Of a stretch of DNA of 13,311 bases, positions 1 to 7,900 are shown piece after piece. Position 1 is the first letter of the stretch, and each line of letters starts with the position of its first letter. The translations under genes and the position numbers were made by a program. The stretch covers positions 1 through 13,311 of the forward strand of contig CAKSQL010000044.1 of NCBI GenBank assembly GCA_934486735.1, in the 5' to 3' direction. This DNA comes from an uncultured Clostridia bacterium (lineage in GTDB: Bacteria; Bacillota; Clostridia; UBA1381). The notes under the pieces are model-generated. The model was not told the origin of the DNA and did no database searches. It saw nothing but the letters and a program-made list of their open reading frames with translations.

Positions 1-74
1 AAATGTCTACTTTTCATATAAAAAAAAGTTTTTAAATGTATAAAAAAAATTGTTGTCTTTACTTGACACAATCG

Positions 75-122
75 TGGGACGGCGAGAGCATGACTCCGAT
101 TGCCGGTGCTGAGAATATCTAA
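75..122 (+). pseudogene. Remnant of the 3' end of a gene like the second large glycosidase
   Basis: Read in frame, this stretch gives WDGESMTPIAGAENI and a TAA stop at 120-122. The first 24 bases (75-98) match 9267-9290, the codons for WDGESMTP near the C-terminus of the GH42-like protein ending at 9317, with one mismatch (C83 versus T9275). The rest of that protein's C-terminal domain is not found upstream: bases 1-62 are AT-rich, and the frame is closed by a TAA at 33-35. I infer a broken-off 3' end of a third family member, or the trace of a recombination or deletion between paralogues. The only intact reading is a 28-codon ORF from ATG 36, which I do not consider a real gene. Confidence 0.6.
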
Positions 123-129
123 ATAAAAA

Positions 130-154
130 ACGGGATTTTATAGGGGTGTCCCGT
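130..154 (+). promoter_or_regulatory. Leader stem-loop 1
   Basis: ACGGGA (130-135) pairs perfectly with TCCCGT (149-154) across a 13-base loop. It stands 10 bases before the larger hairpin at 165-234, so both probably belong to one structured leader or one intergenic repeat. The loop contains AGGGG (142-146), which could pair alternatively with CCCCT at 230-234 and compete with the outer stem of the second hairpin. I do not recognise a known riboswitch class here. Confidence 0.4.
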
Positions 155-164
155 CTGACCAAGG

Positions 165-234
165 AGGGGATGCAAGGAAGTGCCCGATAAGGCGAAAGCG
201 CCTTTTGCGGAACTCGGACTTTTTTGCATCCCCT
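165..234 (+). promoter_or_regulatory. Long structured hairpin in the leader of the SLH glycosidase gene; possible attenuator or intergenic repeat
   Basis: The outer stem AGGGGATGCAA (165-175) pairs perfectly with TTGCATCCCCT (224-234). It continues inward through two G-U pairs, then AAGT (178-181) with ACTT (218-221), then CCGA (184-187) with TCGG (214-217), leaving GC 182-183 bulged. An inner hairpin AAGGCG (189-194)/CGCCTT (199-204) has a 4-base loop. The CCGA...TCGG stem runs directly into a T-run at 220-225, so the inner structure alone resembles an intrinsic terminator that the outer stem could disrupt. No promoter is visible between this hairpin and the ATG at 261, so it is probably transcribed as leader. 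It could instead be the terminator of a lost upstream gene, or a MITE-like repeat. Confidence 0.5.
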
Positions 235-247
235 GTGCGGCATAAAA

Positions 248-254
248 AAGGAGG
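248..254 (+). promoter_or_regulatory. Ribosome binding site of the SLH glycosidase gene
   Basis: A perfect AAGGAGG lies 6 bases before the ATG at 261, which fixes that start. It is 13 bases downstream of the long leader hairpin. Confidence 0.9.
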
Positions 255-260
255 ACATAA

Positions 261-3200
261 ATGAAAAGACTATACTCATTTTTGCTTGCGATAGCCATCG
301 CGGCATCGCTCATTGTGCCGGTTTCGGCAGCAGAGCAGATAAGCGGAATAAGCGTTTTAAAGCGCGGAACGGATTCGGACGTTACAATTGATACCGAAAA
401 TGCGTACAGCGGAAAATCATCGCTGAAAATTGTGAACAGATCGCCCGAGCAATCGGGAAGATATTTGGATATAACGGTTCCCTTTGCAATCGAAAAGGGA
501 GCGACATATGAATACGGATTTTATGCAAAAGCGGAAAAAGCGGTCAAACAAAGCGTAATGATCGATTGGGGGGACAGACATACTCTTGCGCCGCTTTCGT
601 CAACATACGACTGGACAAAATTTAAGTACGAATACAAAAACGGGGGCGGTGACGGCTCGACCGTTATAAGATTTATCTTTGACGGAACGGTCGACAGCTT
701 CTGGATTGATGATTTATATTGCTACAAAATGGTGAACGGCAAGAGAACGGGAGAAAATCTTGTCCCGAACTCGGGCTTTGAGACGGCAGGGGACGACTCG
801 GGCGACTCCGCGGACGAGAACGGGAACATGTCTTCCGATGACTATTTTGCAAATTTAAAGGACGAGAAATATATTCCGATCTACAACATCGGCAAAATTT
901 CGATAGACGGCGACATTTCGGAATGGGAGAGCATATCCCCCATATCGCCGGACGATGTGCAGATGTACGCGGCAGGCAAGGGTCAGCCAGTGGACTTGCA
1001 GGTTTCGTTCAAGTGCGCGTATGACGATGAGAAATTTTATTTTGCCGCCGAGACAACCGACGATGTGTATAATTCGTTCGGCGGGGACACATATTGGTCG
1101 GGCGACTGTATTCAGCTTGCAATTTCAAGCCTGGAGGATTCATACGGCAAGGAGTTCGGATTTTCGTGGGATTCGGAAAACAATCAGCCATACAAAAGTG
1201 TAAAGGACGGCGTGGAACTGTCAATCACCACCTCGGGGAACAAGAGAATATACGAAAGCTCCATAAAATGGGAGGCGGCAATGGGCGCAAAGCCGGAGAG
1301 TTTTCTTTTTTCGATGTGCGCCGGCGACAATGACGGCACCGACAGAAAATACGCGGTTCAAGTCAAGGGCGGCGGTATTGCCGAGGGCAAGCACAACACT
1401 AATTTTATGCATATGATTCCGATGACCGAGCACGACTCGCCTTTCATGTGGGTAGAGGGCGACAAGGAGCTTTTTGAAAAGGACGACGCAAGCTACAGGC
1501 TGCATATTGTAAATTCGGGCGCGGCAAGAGACTTTAATGTAAAAATCCCGGATTTGGATTTTGAAAAGAAAATTTCCATGCCGGAAAAAAGCCACCACAT
1601 CGAATATATAACAAAGAATATGGACAGGGCAGGGACGTATTCGCTTGCAATCGTATGCCCCGAAACAAGCTTTGCATATGGCATGAATGTACTTGTTTCG
1701 CCGACTGTGGAGACTTTTAAAAAGCAGACCGATGAAATCCGGGCGCATATTGCCGAGCTTGAAGCTTTGATGAAAAAATGCGAGGCAAACGGAATCACGA
1801 CCGATTACGAAAAGGTTAATCTTGCGATTCTCAAAAGATATATTCCGATAATCAGCAGTGATATCGAGAACAAAAACACATTGCGGTTTGATTACCTGTT
1901 CAGAGTCCTGGGGAATATCTACACCGAGGCGAAGAATAATATGACCGAGTATCTTTCGGGGGCAAAGACAGCCACGCCGGCGACAAAAATGGTGACGGGC
2001 GACCGCGAAATTATAGGCAATACAATCTGGGCGGACACCGAGACGAATGGCAAAAAGGAACATCGCCCGGTATTTTTGGTCGGCTACGGACACTTTAACC
2101 AGGCGGCAGAGGATATAGGAATTTTCAACGATTTGGGCGTTAATTATATTCAGCAGGAGGTCGGACCGTCGAGCGATGTCGGCGTGACAGGCGATGTTAA
2201 GGATTGGTTCGGCGGCAGCAGCAGTCAGGAAATTGACGGTCAGATACGAAAGATAGGGCCGTCGGACGAGGACGCACGCAGCGGAAAAAAATCCTTCAAG
2301 GCAGAGAGTACAATCCCGCTTATACCGAATCAGTACATGACGATACATCAGCCGATTGTTGCCGAGCCGGGCAAGACCTATGAGTACGGCTGTTATATTA
2401 AGGGCAAAAATATAAACAACGTCTGGATGTCGGCAACGGGCTTTGACAACCGAAAAATGTTTCCGCAGAACGCATCGGAGTGGACAGAGCTGAAATATGA
2501 GTATACAACCGACGGCGGCGGAATGATAAACCTGCGTATCACATTCGAGGGAACGATTGACGGTCTTTATATAGACGATGTGTTTGTGCGCGAAAAAGGC
2601 AGCGATGTGAATCTTGTCAAAAATCCCGGTTTTGACGACGAGGGCGAAAACCCCGAGTTTTTGGGCAATCCTGGCGGACTTTCGTACTTCATGAACACGC
2701 TGCACAATGCGGAAAAGAACAATGTTGCGATAAGCGTACTTTTGTCGCCGCACTATTTTCTCGATTACGTGTTCCGCACTTATCCCGAAACTCAAGCAAG
2801 AACTCCGGGAACAATTCACTTCCGCGTGGATAACGAAAAGGTCCGCGAGGTGATTGAAACGCATGTGAGGACGGTGTTGGAGCTTGTTAAGGATTCCGAT
2901 GCGGTGTCCGATATATGTCTAACCAACGAGCCATGTTACTCTGCGTGCGCGAATGATTACTATCAGCCGCTTTGGGAGGAATATTTAAAGAAAGAGTATG
3001 GCAGTATAGACAAGCTGAATGAGGTCTATGGCGAGAACTATTCGGATTTTTCGGAAATATCAATGCCGAAATCGCCCGAGCCGACGGTGAAAAACTATGA
3101 TTACAGGAATTTCAATGACGAAATTTTTGCGGATTTTCATAAGTGGATGGCGGAGCTTGTGCATGAAATCGCGCCCGATCTGCCGGTGCATGTCAAGCTG

Positions 3201-4877
3201 ATGACGGGCGAGTTCGGCTCGCTCAGCCAGTCGTGGCTCAGATTTATCAACTACGGCTACAACACCGAGGAATTTATGAAGTTTACCGATGTAATCGGCT
3301 TTGACGGCGGCGACAGCTACCGCGGAGGAACATTCCAGGTCGATAAATTTGTGGAGACATCGCATCTGGCACACTATTCGTCACTCGATATGCACACATC
3401 GCTGAAAGACGTGCCGGCATATAATACCGAGGATCATATCATCGGCGACGGCTCGGGAAACTGGGTCGATGAGCAGGCTCAGCATGTAGGCAGGCACATA
3501 TGGCAGGGCGCGATTCATGGCAGAGGCGCGTCGGCAATCTGGGTATGGGCATACTCGGCTTGGGACAATGCGCTCAAAAATTCGATTTTGTACCGCCCCG
3601 ACTGCATACTTGAGGTCGGACGGTCAAGCCTTGACTTAAACAGGCTTTCGTATGAAGTAACGGCTCTTAAAAGCGCCGAGCGTGACGTGGGAATTTTGTA
3701 TTCCTACACCGCGCAGAACTACGACTATACATACCGCGACTGCTCATTCAAGGTCTATTCGGGATTTATCTACGACGGAAAAAGACCGCTGTTCATCTCG
3801 GAGGAGAACACAAAGCCGCTCGGGGATGTAAAGCTTTTGGTCGTTCCCGACGTGACGCACACAAAAAAGGCGGCTGTCGATGCGATTTGGGAGTATCTGA
3901 ACAGCGGCGGAAAGGTCGTTATATACGGTGAGGAATCGCTTAAGTACAACGAAAAGAATCAGCCGAATGATGCGGAAAAGCTAAAGAGTATCTATGAACG
4001 CAGCACTGTGATACCGGTCGAGCGCGATACGTATAATATCACATCTCCGAATGCGTATGAAATTTATGATAAAATGGCGGAGCTTGTTAAGGAAAATAAC
4101 CTGGAGGTTGTAAAGGTTGTCGATGCCGAGACGGGTAAAACTCCGAAAAATCTTGAATGGACAAGCGGATATTACAACGGCAAGCTGTTGGTGAACATAT
4201 GCAATTACGGCGACTATGACGACATTATGAAATTGAATGTCTATGTGAGAGGGCAAAAAGTCGAGAGAATGAAAGAACTCAGATTCTCGCAGAGCCTTTC
4301 CGATGTTGTCACCGTTGACGCGGGAAAGCCTGTGCTTTTGGAGATAGCCGTTCCGACCACATTTAACGATACATATCGGCATTGGGCGGAGGATAGCATA
4401 ACCGCGATGCAGCAGAAAGGAATTGTTTCGGGCGTGTCCGAGTATCGGTACGAGCCGGAAAAATCGCTCACAAGAGCCGAGTGGATTGCACTCCTTGCAA
4501 GGACTGTTGAATTTTCGGGAGCAAACAGTGTGAATATAAGCGACATAAACAGGCACTGGGCGGAGAGCGACATTAAAAAGGCTGCCGCGGCAGGCGCCCT
4601 GAGCGGAATGATAAACGGCGGAGCGTTTGAGCCGGATAAGGCGATAACGCGCGCGGAGATGGCAAAGACGATATATCTTGCACTTGCAGCCGGCGGACGT
4701 GCATTGCCGCAGGGCGGCGAGACCGTTTTTTCGGACAACGACTCGCTTTCGAACAAGGCAGAGATTTCGGCTGTGTACAATGCCGGGATTCTCTCCGGTT
4801 ATCCCGACAACACCTTCGGAGGAGAGCGCACGCTCACAAGAGCCGAGGCGGCGGTTGTTTTGGAAAAATTGATATAA
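261..4877 (+). CDS. Exported, S-layer-anchored multi-module GH42-like glycosidase (putative beta-galactosidase)
   Basis: A 1538-residue exported surface enzyme, predicted to cleave glycosidic bonds, perhaps beta-galactosides, in a plant-type polysaccharide. Modules in order: signal peptide 1-24 (cleavage near VSA-A-EQ); jelly-roll carbohydrate-binding-like domain ~25-172 ending WIDDLY...NSGFE; acidic linker; CBM9-like domain ~200-387; Ig-like region ~390-487; helical region ~488-571; catalytic barrel from ~600, interrupted by a second binding-like domain ~648-795; Rossmann/GATase-like domain ~1141-1233 as in GH42 trimerisation domains; beta region to ~1365; three SLH repeats ~1366-1538, with TRAE at 1404-1407, 1463-1466 and 1526-1529. 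The likely acid/base is E890 in TNEP and the likely nucleophile E1057 in YNTEDH, as expected of a retaining clan GH-A enzyme. SLH repeats normally bind pyruvylated secondary wall polymer, so the enzyme should sit on the cell wall. GH42 assignment is by motif and layout; substrate is inferred. Confidence 0.82.
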   Translation: MKRLYSFLLAIAIAASLIVPVSAAEQISGISVLKRGTDSDVTIDTENAYSGKSSLKIVNRSPEQSGRYLDITVPFAIEKGATYEYGFYAKAEKAVKQSVMIDWGDRHTLAPLSSTYDWTKFKYEYKNGGGDGSTVIRFIFDGTVDSFWIDDLYCYKMVNGKRTGENLVPNSGFETAGDDSGDSADENGNMSSDDYFANLKDEKYIPIYNIGKISIDGDISEWESISPISPDDVQMYAAGKGQPVDLQVSFKCAYDDEKFYFAAETTDDVYNSFGGDTYWSGDCIQLAISSLEDSYGKEFGFSWDSENNQPYKSVKDGVELSITTSGNKRIYESSIKWEAAMGAKPESFLFSMCAGDNDGTDRKYAVQVKGGGIAEGKHNTNFMHMIPMTEHDSPFMWVEGDKELFEKDDASYRLHIVNSGAARDFNVKIPDLDFEKKISMPEKSHHIEYITKNMDRAGTYSLAIVCPETSFAYGMNVLVSPTVETFKKQTDEIRAHIAELEALMKKCEANGITTDYEKVNLAILKRYIPIISSDIENKNTLRFDYLFRVLGNIYTEAKNNMTEYLSGAKTATPATKMVTGDREIIGNTIWADTETNGKKEHRPVFLVGYGHFNQAAEDIGIFNDLGVNYIQQEVGPSSDVGVTGDVKDWFGGSSSQEIDGQIRKIGPSDEDARSGKKSFKAESTIPLIPNQYMTIHQPIVAEPGKTYEYGCYIKGKNINNVWMSATGFDNRKMFPQNASEWTELKYEYTTDGGGMINLRITFEGTIDGLYIDDVFVREKGSDVNLVKNPGFDDEGENPEFLGNPGGLSYFMNTLHNAEKNNVAISVLLSPHYFLDYVFRTYPETQARTPGTIHFRVDNEKVREVIETHVRTVLELVKDSDAVSDICLTNEPCYSACANDYYQPLWEEYLKKEYGSIDKLNEVYGENYSDFSEISMPKSPEPTVKNYDYRNFNDEIFADFHKWMAELVHEIAPDLPVHVKLMTGEFGSLSQSWLRFINYGYNTEEFMKFTDVIGFDGGDSYRGGTFQVDKFVETSHLAHYSSLDMHTSLKDVPAYNTEDHIIGDGSGNWVDEQAQHVGRHIWQGAIHGRGASAIWVWAYSAWDNALKNSILYRPDCILEVGRSSLDLNRLSYEVTALKSAERDVGILYSYTAQNYDYTYRDCSFKVYSGFIYDGKRPLFISEENTKPLGDVKLLVVPDVTHTKKAAVDAIWEYLNSGGKVVIYGEESLKYNEKNQPNDAEKLKSIYERSTVIPVERDTYNITSPNAYEIYDKMAELVKENNLEVVKVVDAETGKTPKNLEWTSGYYNGKLLVNICNYGDYDDIMKLNVYVRGQKVERMKELRFSQSLSDVVTVDAGKPVLLEIAVPTTFNDTYRHWAEDSITAMQQKGIVSGVSEYRYEPEKSLTRAEWIALLARTVEFSGANSVNISDINRHWAESDIKKAAAAGALSGMINGGAFEPDKAITRAEMAKTIYLALAAGGRALPQGGETVFSDNDSLSNKAEISAVYNAGILSGYPDNTFGGERTLTRAEAAVVLEKLI

Positions 4878-4881
4878 CAGA

Positions 4882-4913
4882 TAAGGGGCTGTAAAAAAAG
4901 GTACAGCCCCTTA
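4882..4913 (+). terminator. Perfect 12-bp hairpin between the two large glycosidase genes
   Basis: TAAGGGGCTGTA (4882-4893) and TACAGCCCCTTA (4902-4913) are exact reverse complements around an 8-base loop, starting 4 bases after the stop codon. The stem is terminator-grade, but no T-run follows (next bases GGTGGTATTTACG), so termination is likely weak or partial. It may instead act as a 3'-end stabiliser or processing site that sets different transcript levels for the two genes. Short direct repeats CCTTAGG occur at 4909-4915 and 4931-4937. Confidence 0.55.
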
Positions 4914-4943
4914 GGTGGTATTTACGCTTACCTTAGGCAGTAT

Positions 4944-4950
4944 AAGGAGG
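4944..4950 (+). promoter_or_regulatory. Ribosome binding site that sets the start of the second glycosidase at GTG 4959
   Basis: A perfect AAGGAGG sits 8 bases before GTG 4959 but only 2 bases before the in-frame TTG 4953. The GTG is therefore preferred, and the protein begins MKKILAFF, a typical signal peptide start. Confidence 0.85.
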
Positions 4951-4958
4951 ATTTGAAA

Positions 4959-7900
4959 GTGAAAAAAATATTGGCATTTTTTATGGCGGCAGCGCTTGCT
5001 CTAAACGGTTCGGCGGTATTGGCACAGGACGCAGATTGGCGCAATGTCGACAACATAAAAGCCTTGCTTGATCGATGCGATGCGGCAGGAATAAGCACCG
5101 ATTACGAAAAGGTCAGCTATAACATTTTAAAAAGATTTGTGACATATTACGCCGAGGACGAGGCGAATGGCGCATCGTCGGAGCGGCTTTCGTACAACAA
5201 TTCGGTTCTGTCGGACATGTACGATAAGACAATATCCGATTTGAACGGCTATCTGAACGGAACGCTTGTGCCGCGGCAGGTGCCTGCTTCATATAAGACC
5301 GGAGAGTACAACATATCGGGGTCGGACATTACGGATAACAGCGGCAAACCCTTTTTCTCGAACGGGTATGGGCATTTTGAGGAGGTCAGACAGGATATCC
5401 CCAACCTGGGCGGCTTTGGCGCGTATAATGTTCAGATTGAGGAGGGCACAAAGTATTATATAGAAGAAAATGACGGCATACCGTCTTGGAAATATTCAAT
5501 CGGCGGTGTGGACGGCAGTATTTCGCTCGACGGTACGAACGGGCGAAGCGGCGGCAGCTGCATAAAGCTTGAAAACAGGACCGAAAAGACGGACAATAAG
5601 TATATGACATTTTACCAGGATATATTTTTGGAGCCGGAAACGACCTATGAGCTTGGATTTTATATCAAGGGCAAAAATATAAACGATTTTTGGGTATCGG
5701 CGGAAAACTGGGATTCGAGAAAGCAGATATCGGGCAGCTTTTCCGACTGGACCTTGAAGAAATACTATTTCACCAACAAGGATAAGTACGGGACAACAAT
5801 CCGATTTTTGAGCGAGGGCATAGCGGATGAAATTTATATAGATGATGTCTATGTGAAAAAATTCGGCGGCGGCGATGACCTGATTGCAAACGGCGGCTTT
5901 GAGGAGACCTCGGACGAAGTGTTCGAGGCATACCCCGGTAACACACGCTCGATTGCGCTCAGACAGTACTTAAAGCAGGCGGAGGATAATAATGTTGCGG
6001 TCTGCTTAAATCTTGCGCCGCACTATTTCCCGGATTTTATAAAAAGACTCTATCCCGAAATAAGCGGCGGCTACGGCTTGATGACTTTTAACGTGGACCA
6101 CCCGATTGTGAAAAAGGTGCTTGCGGCGTATGTAAAAGCGGTCATGCAGGCGGCGGGCGGAAGTCCTGCGCTTGTCGGAGTGTGCATAACCAACGAGCCG
6201 ACCTTTTCAACGGTCCGCAATCCGAGTTATTTTAACGGCGGTTTCAGAGATTATTTGAGGAATAAATACTCAACGATTTCGAACCTTAATTCAAAGTATG
6301 GCACAAGTTATACAGGCTTTGACAGCATATCGATTCCGAACGACTATCGCAAGACTCCGATTTTCTACGATTGGATGAACTATAACGAGGAGTTTTTCGC
6401 CGGCTGGCATGAATGGCTTGCCGATGAGGTGAGAAAGTACACCGATGTCCCGGTCTATTCCAAAATGATGGCAAGCATGACATCAAACGAGTCATCGGTT
6501 ATGGAGCGCGGCAGCGATTATGTCTTGTTCTCAAAATTGGGAGATATGATGGGCTTCGACTGCAGCGGAGGCGTCGGCGGACTGGTGTGCCTCGACATGA
6601 TGACATCTGTGACCGACAAGCCGCTTTATAACTCGGAAAATCACATAATTTCAAACGGCTCGGACAGTTATAACGAGACATATGCAAGGACGGTTTATCA
6701 GAACCTGTTTACCGAGGCGATGCATGGACTGGACGCGTCGACAATGTGGGTGTGGTCGAGAAACAGCGAACCGAATAACGATTTGTACGGCAGCGTGCTG
6801 AACCGCCCCGACTGCTTGCAGGCGGCGGCATATGCAGGAATGGATCTGAATCGGAACATGGAAATTGTTACGGCATTTCAAAACAAGAAAAAGGATGTCG
6901 CACTGCTTTATTCCGAGGCGTCGAATTTGTACGACACTTCATATAAGCAATATATGCTCGGCATTTACGAGAAGTTTTTGTACAATGGCTTGCGCTGCGG
7001 ATTTGTGAATGAGGAGGCATTGGAGCGATTGTCGGATTATGACACGCTGATAGTGAATGCCGATTATGTCGAGGACAAGACATACGAGGCGATTAAAAGC
7101 TTTGCTCAAAACGGCGGCAGAGTGATATTTGTAAGCGACAGCGCGCTTGGGTATGATGAGTTCAAGCGTTCGCGAAGTGTTTTGGTAAAAGCAGAAAAGA
7201 GCGATGATATTATAAGAAGCCTTTCGGCAAAAATCAGCTATCGCCCGTACGAAAACGGAGTGCAGGCGGCAAAGGTTTCGGTCGAGCCGATTCAATACAA
7301 TGGCAGTACATACTTGAATATTTGCAATTTCGATACCGAGCGGACGCACAAAATCCTGCCCGATAACAAGTATTACGAATATTATGATTTAATTGATGAA
7401 AAAAACTGCAAGGGATATATTTCGCTGGCACCGATGGAGTGTCGGTTGCTCCGCGTGGACGGGGAGCTTGACGCATCGGTGTACAATATTTCAAACGCAA
7501 TCGCAGGGACAGGTAAATCGGGCGAATTGCTTCTGTCCTGGATCAACCCTGCCGAGGACGTGGAGTCGATTGATATCGTCAACGCATCGGGCGAGAGCAT
7601 TTTGGGTGATACCGCGCTCAATACAGGTGCAAGAGCGGTGAACAGCTTTAACGTAACCGGTCTTGACGACGGGACGGAGTATGCGTATGACATTGTTTAC
7701 TCTGTCGCAGGCGTTAAAAAGTCGGAGGAAATTAAGGGAACTCCGCAAAGTCTTGACACCCTCTGGAACACACAAAACGGCTACAGCTTCAACGGAAAGT
7801 GGAAACTTGCCGGTGCAGGCGACACCGGCAGAGTGGACACAAAAATCTATGCATATGTCGACACGACCGAGGCACACAGCGGAAAATCGTCAATGAAAAT

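Noticed and set aside
1..62. AT-rich stretch as a replication origin or promoter cluster
   Set aside because: No repeated DnaA-like boxes or paired -35/-10 hexamers are visible; it is just low-complexity AT-rich DNA in what I can read.
63..68. TTGACA as -35 of a promoter for the first gene
   Set aside because: No acceptable -10 box is found 16-18 bases downstream; the bases there belong to the coding-derived 24-bp repeat.
1221..2864. Long antisense open frame (547 codons) on the minus strand
   Set aside because: It is a shadow of the GH42-like gene, whose + strand frame has a signal peptide, recognisable domains and a perfect ribosome binding site. The antisense product shows no family features.
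4953..4955. TTG as start of the second glycosidase
   Set aside because: Only 2 bases from the ribosome binding site; GTG 4959 has 8-base spacing and gives a standard signal peptide.
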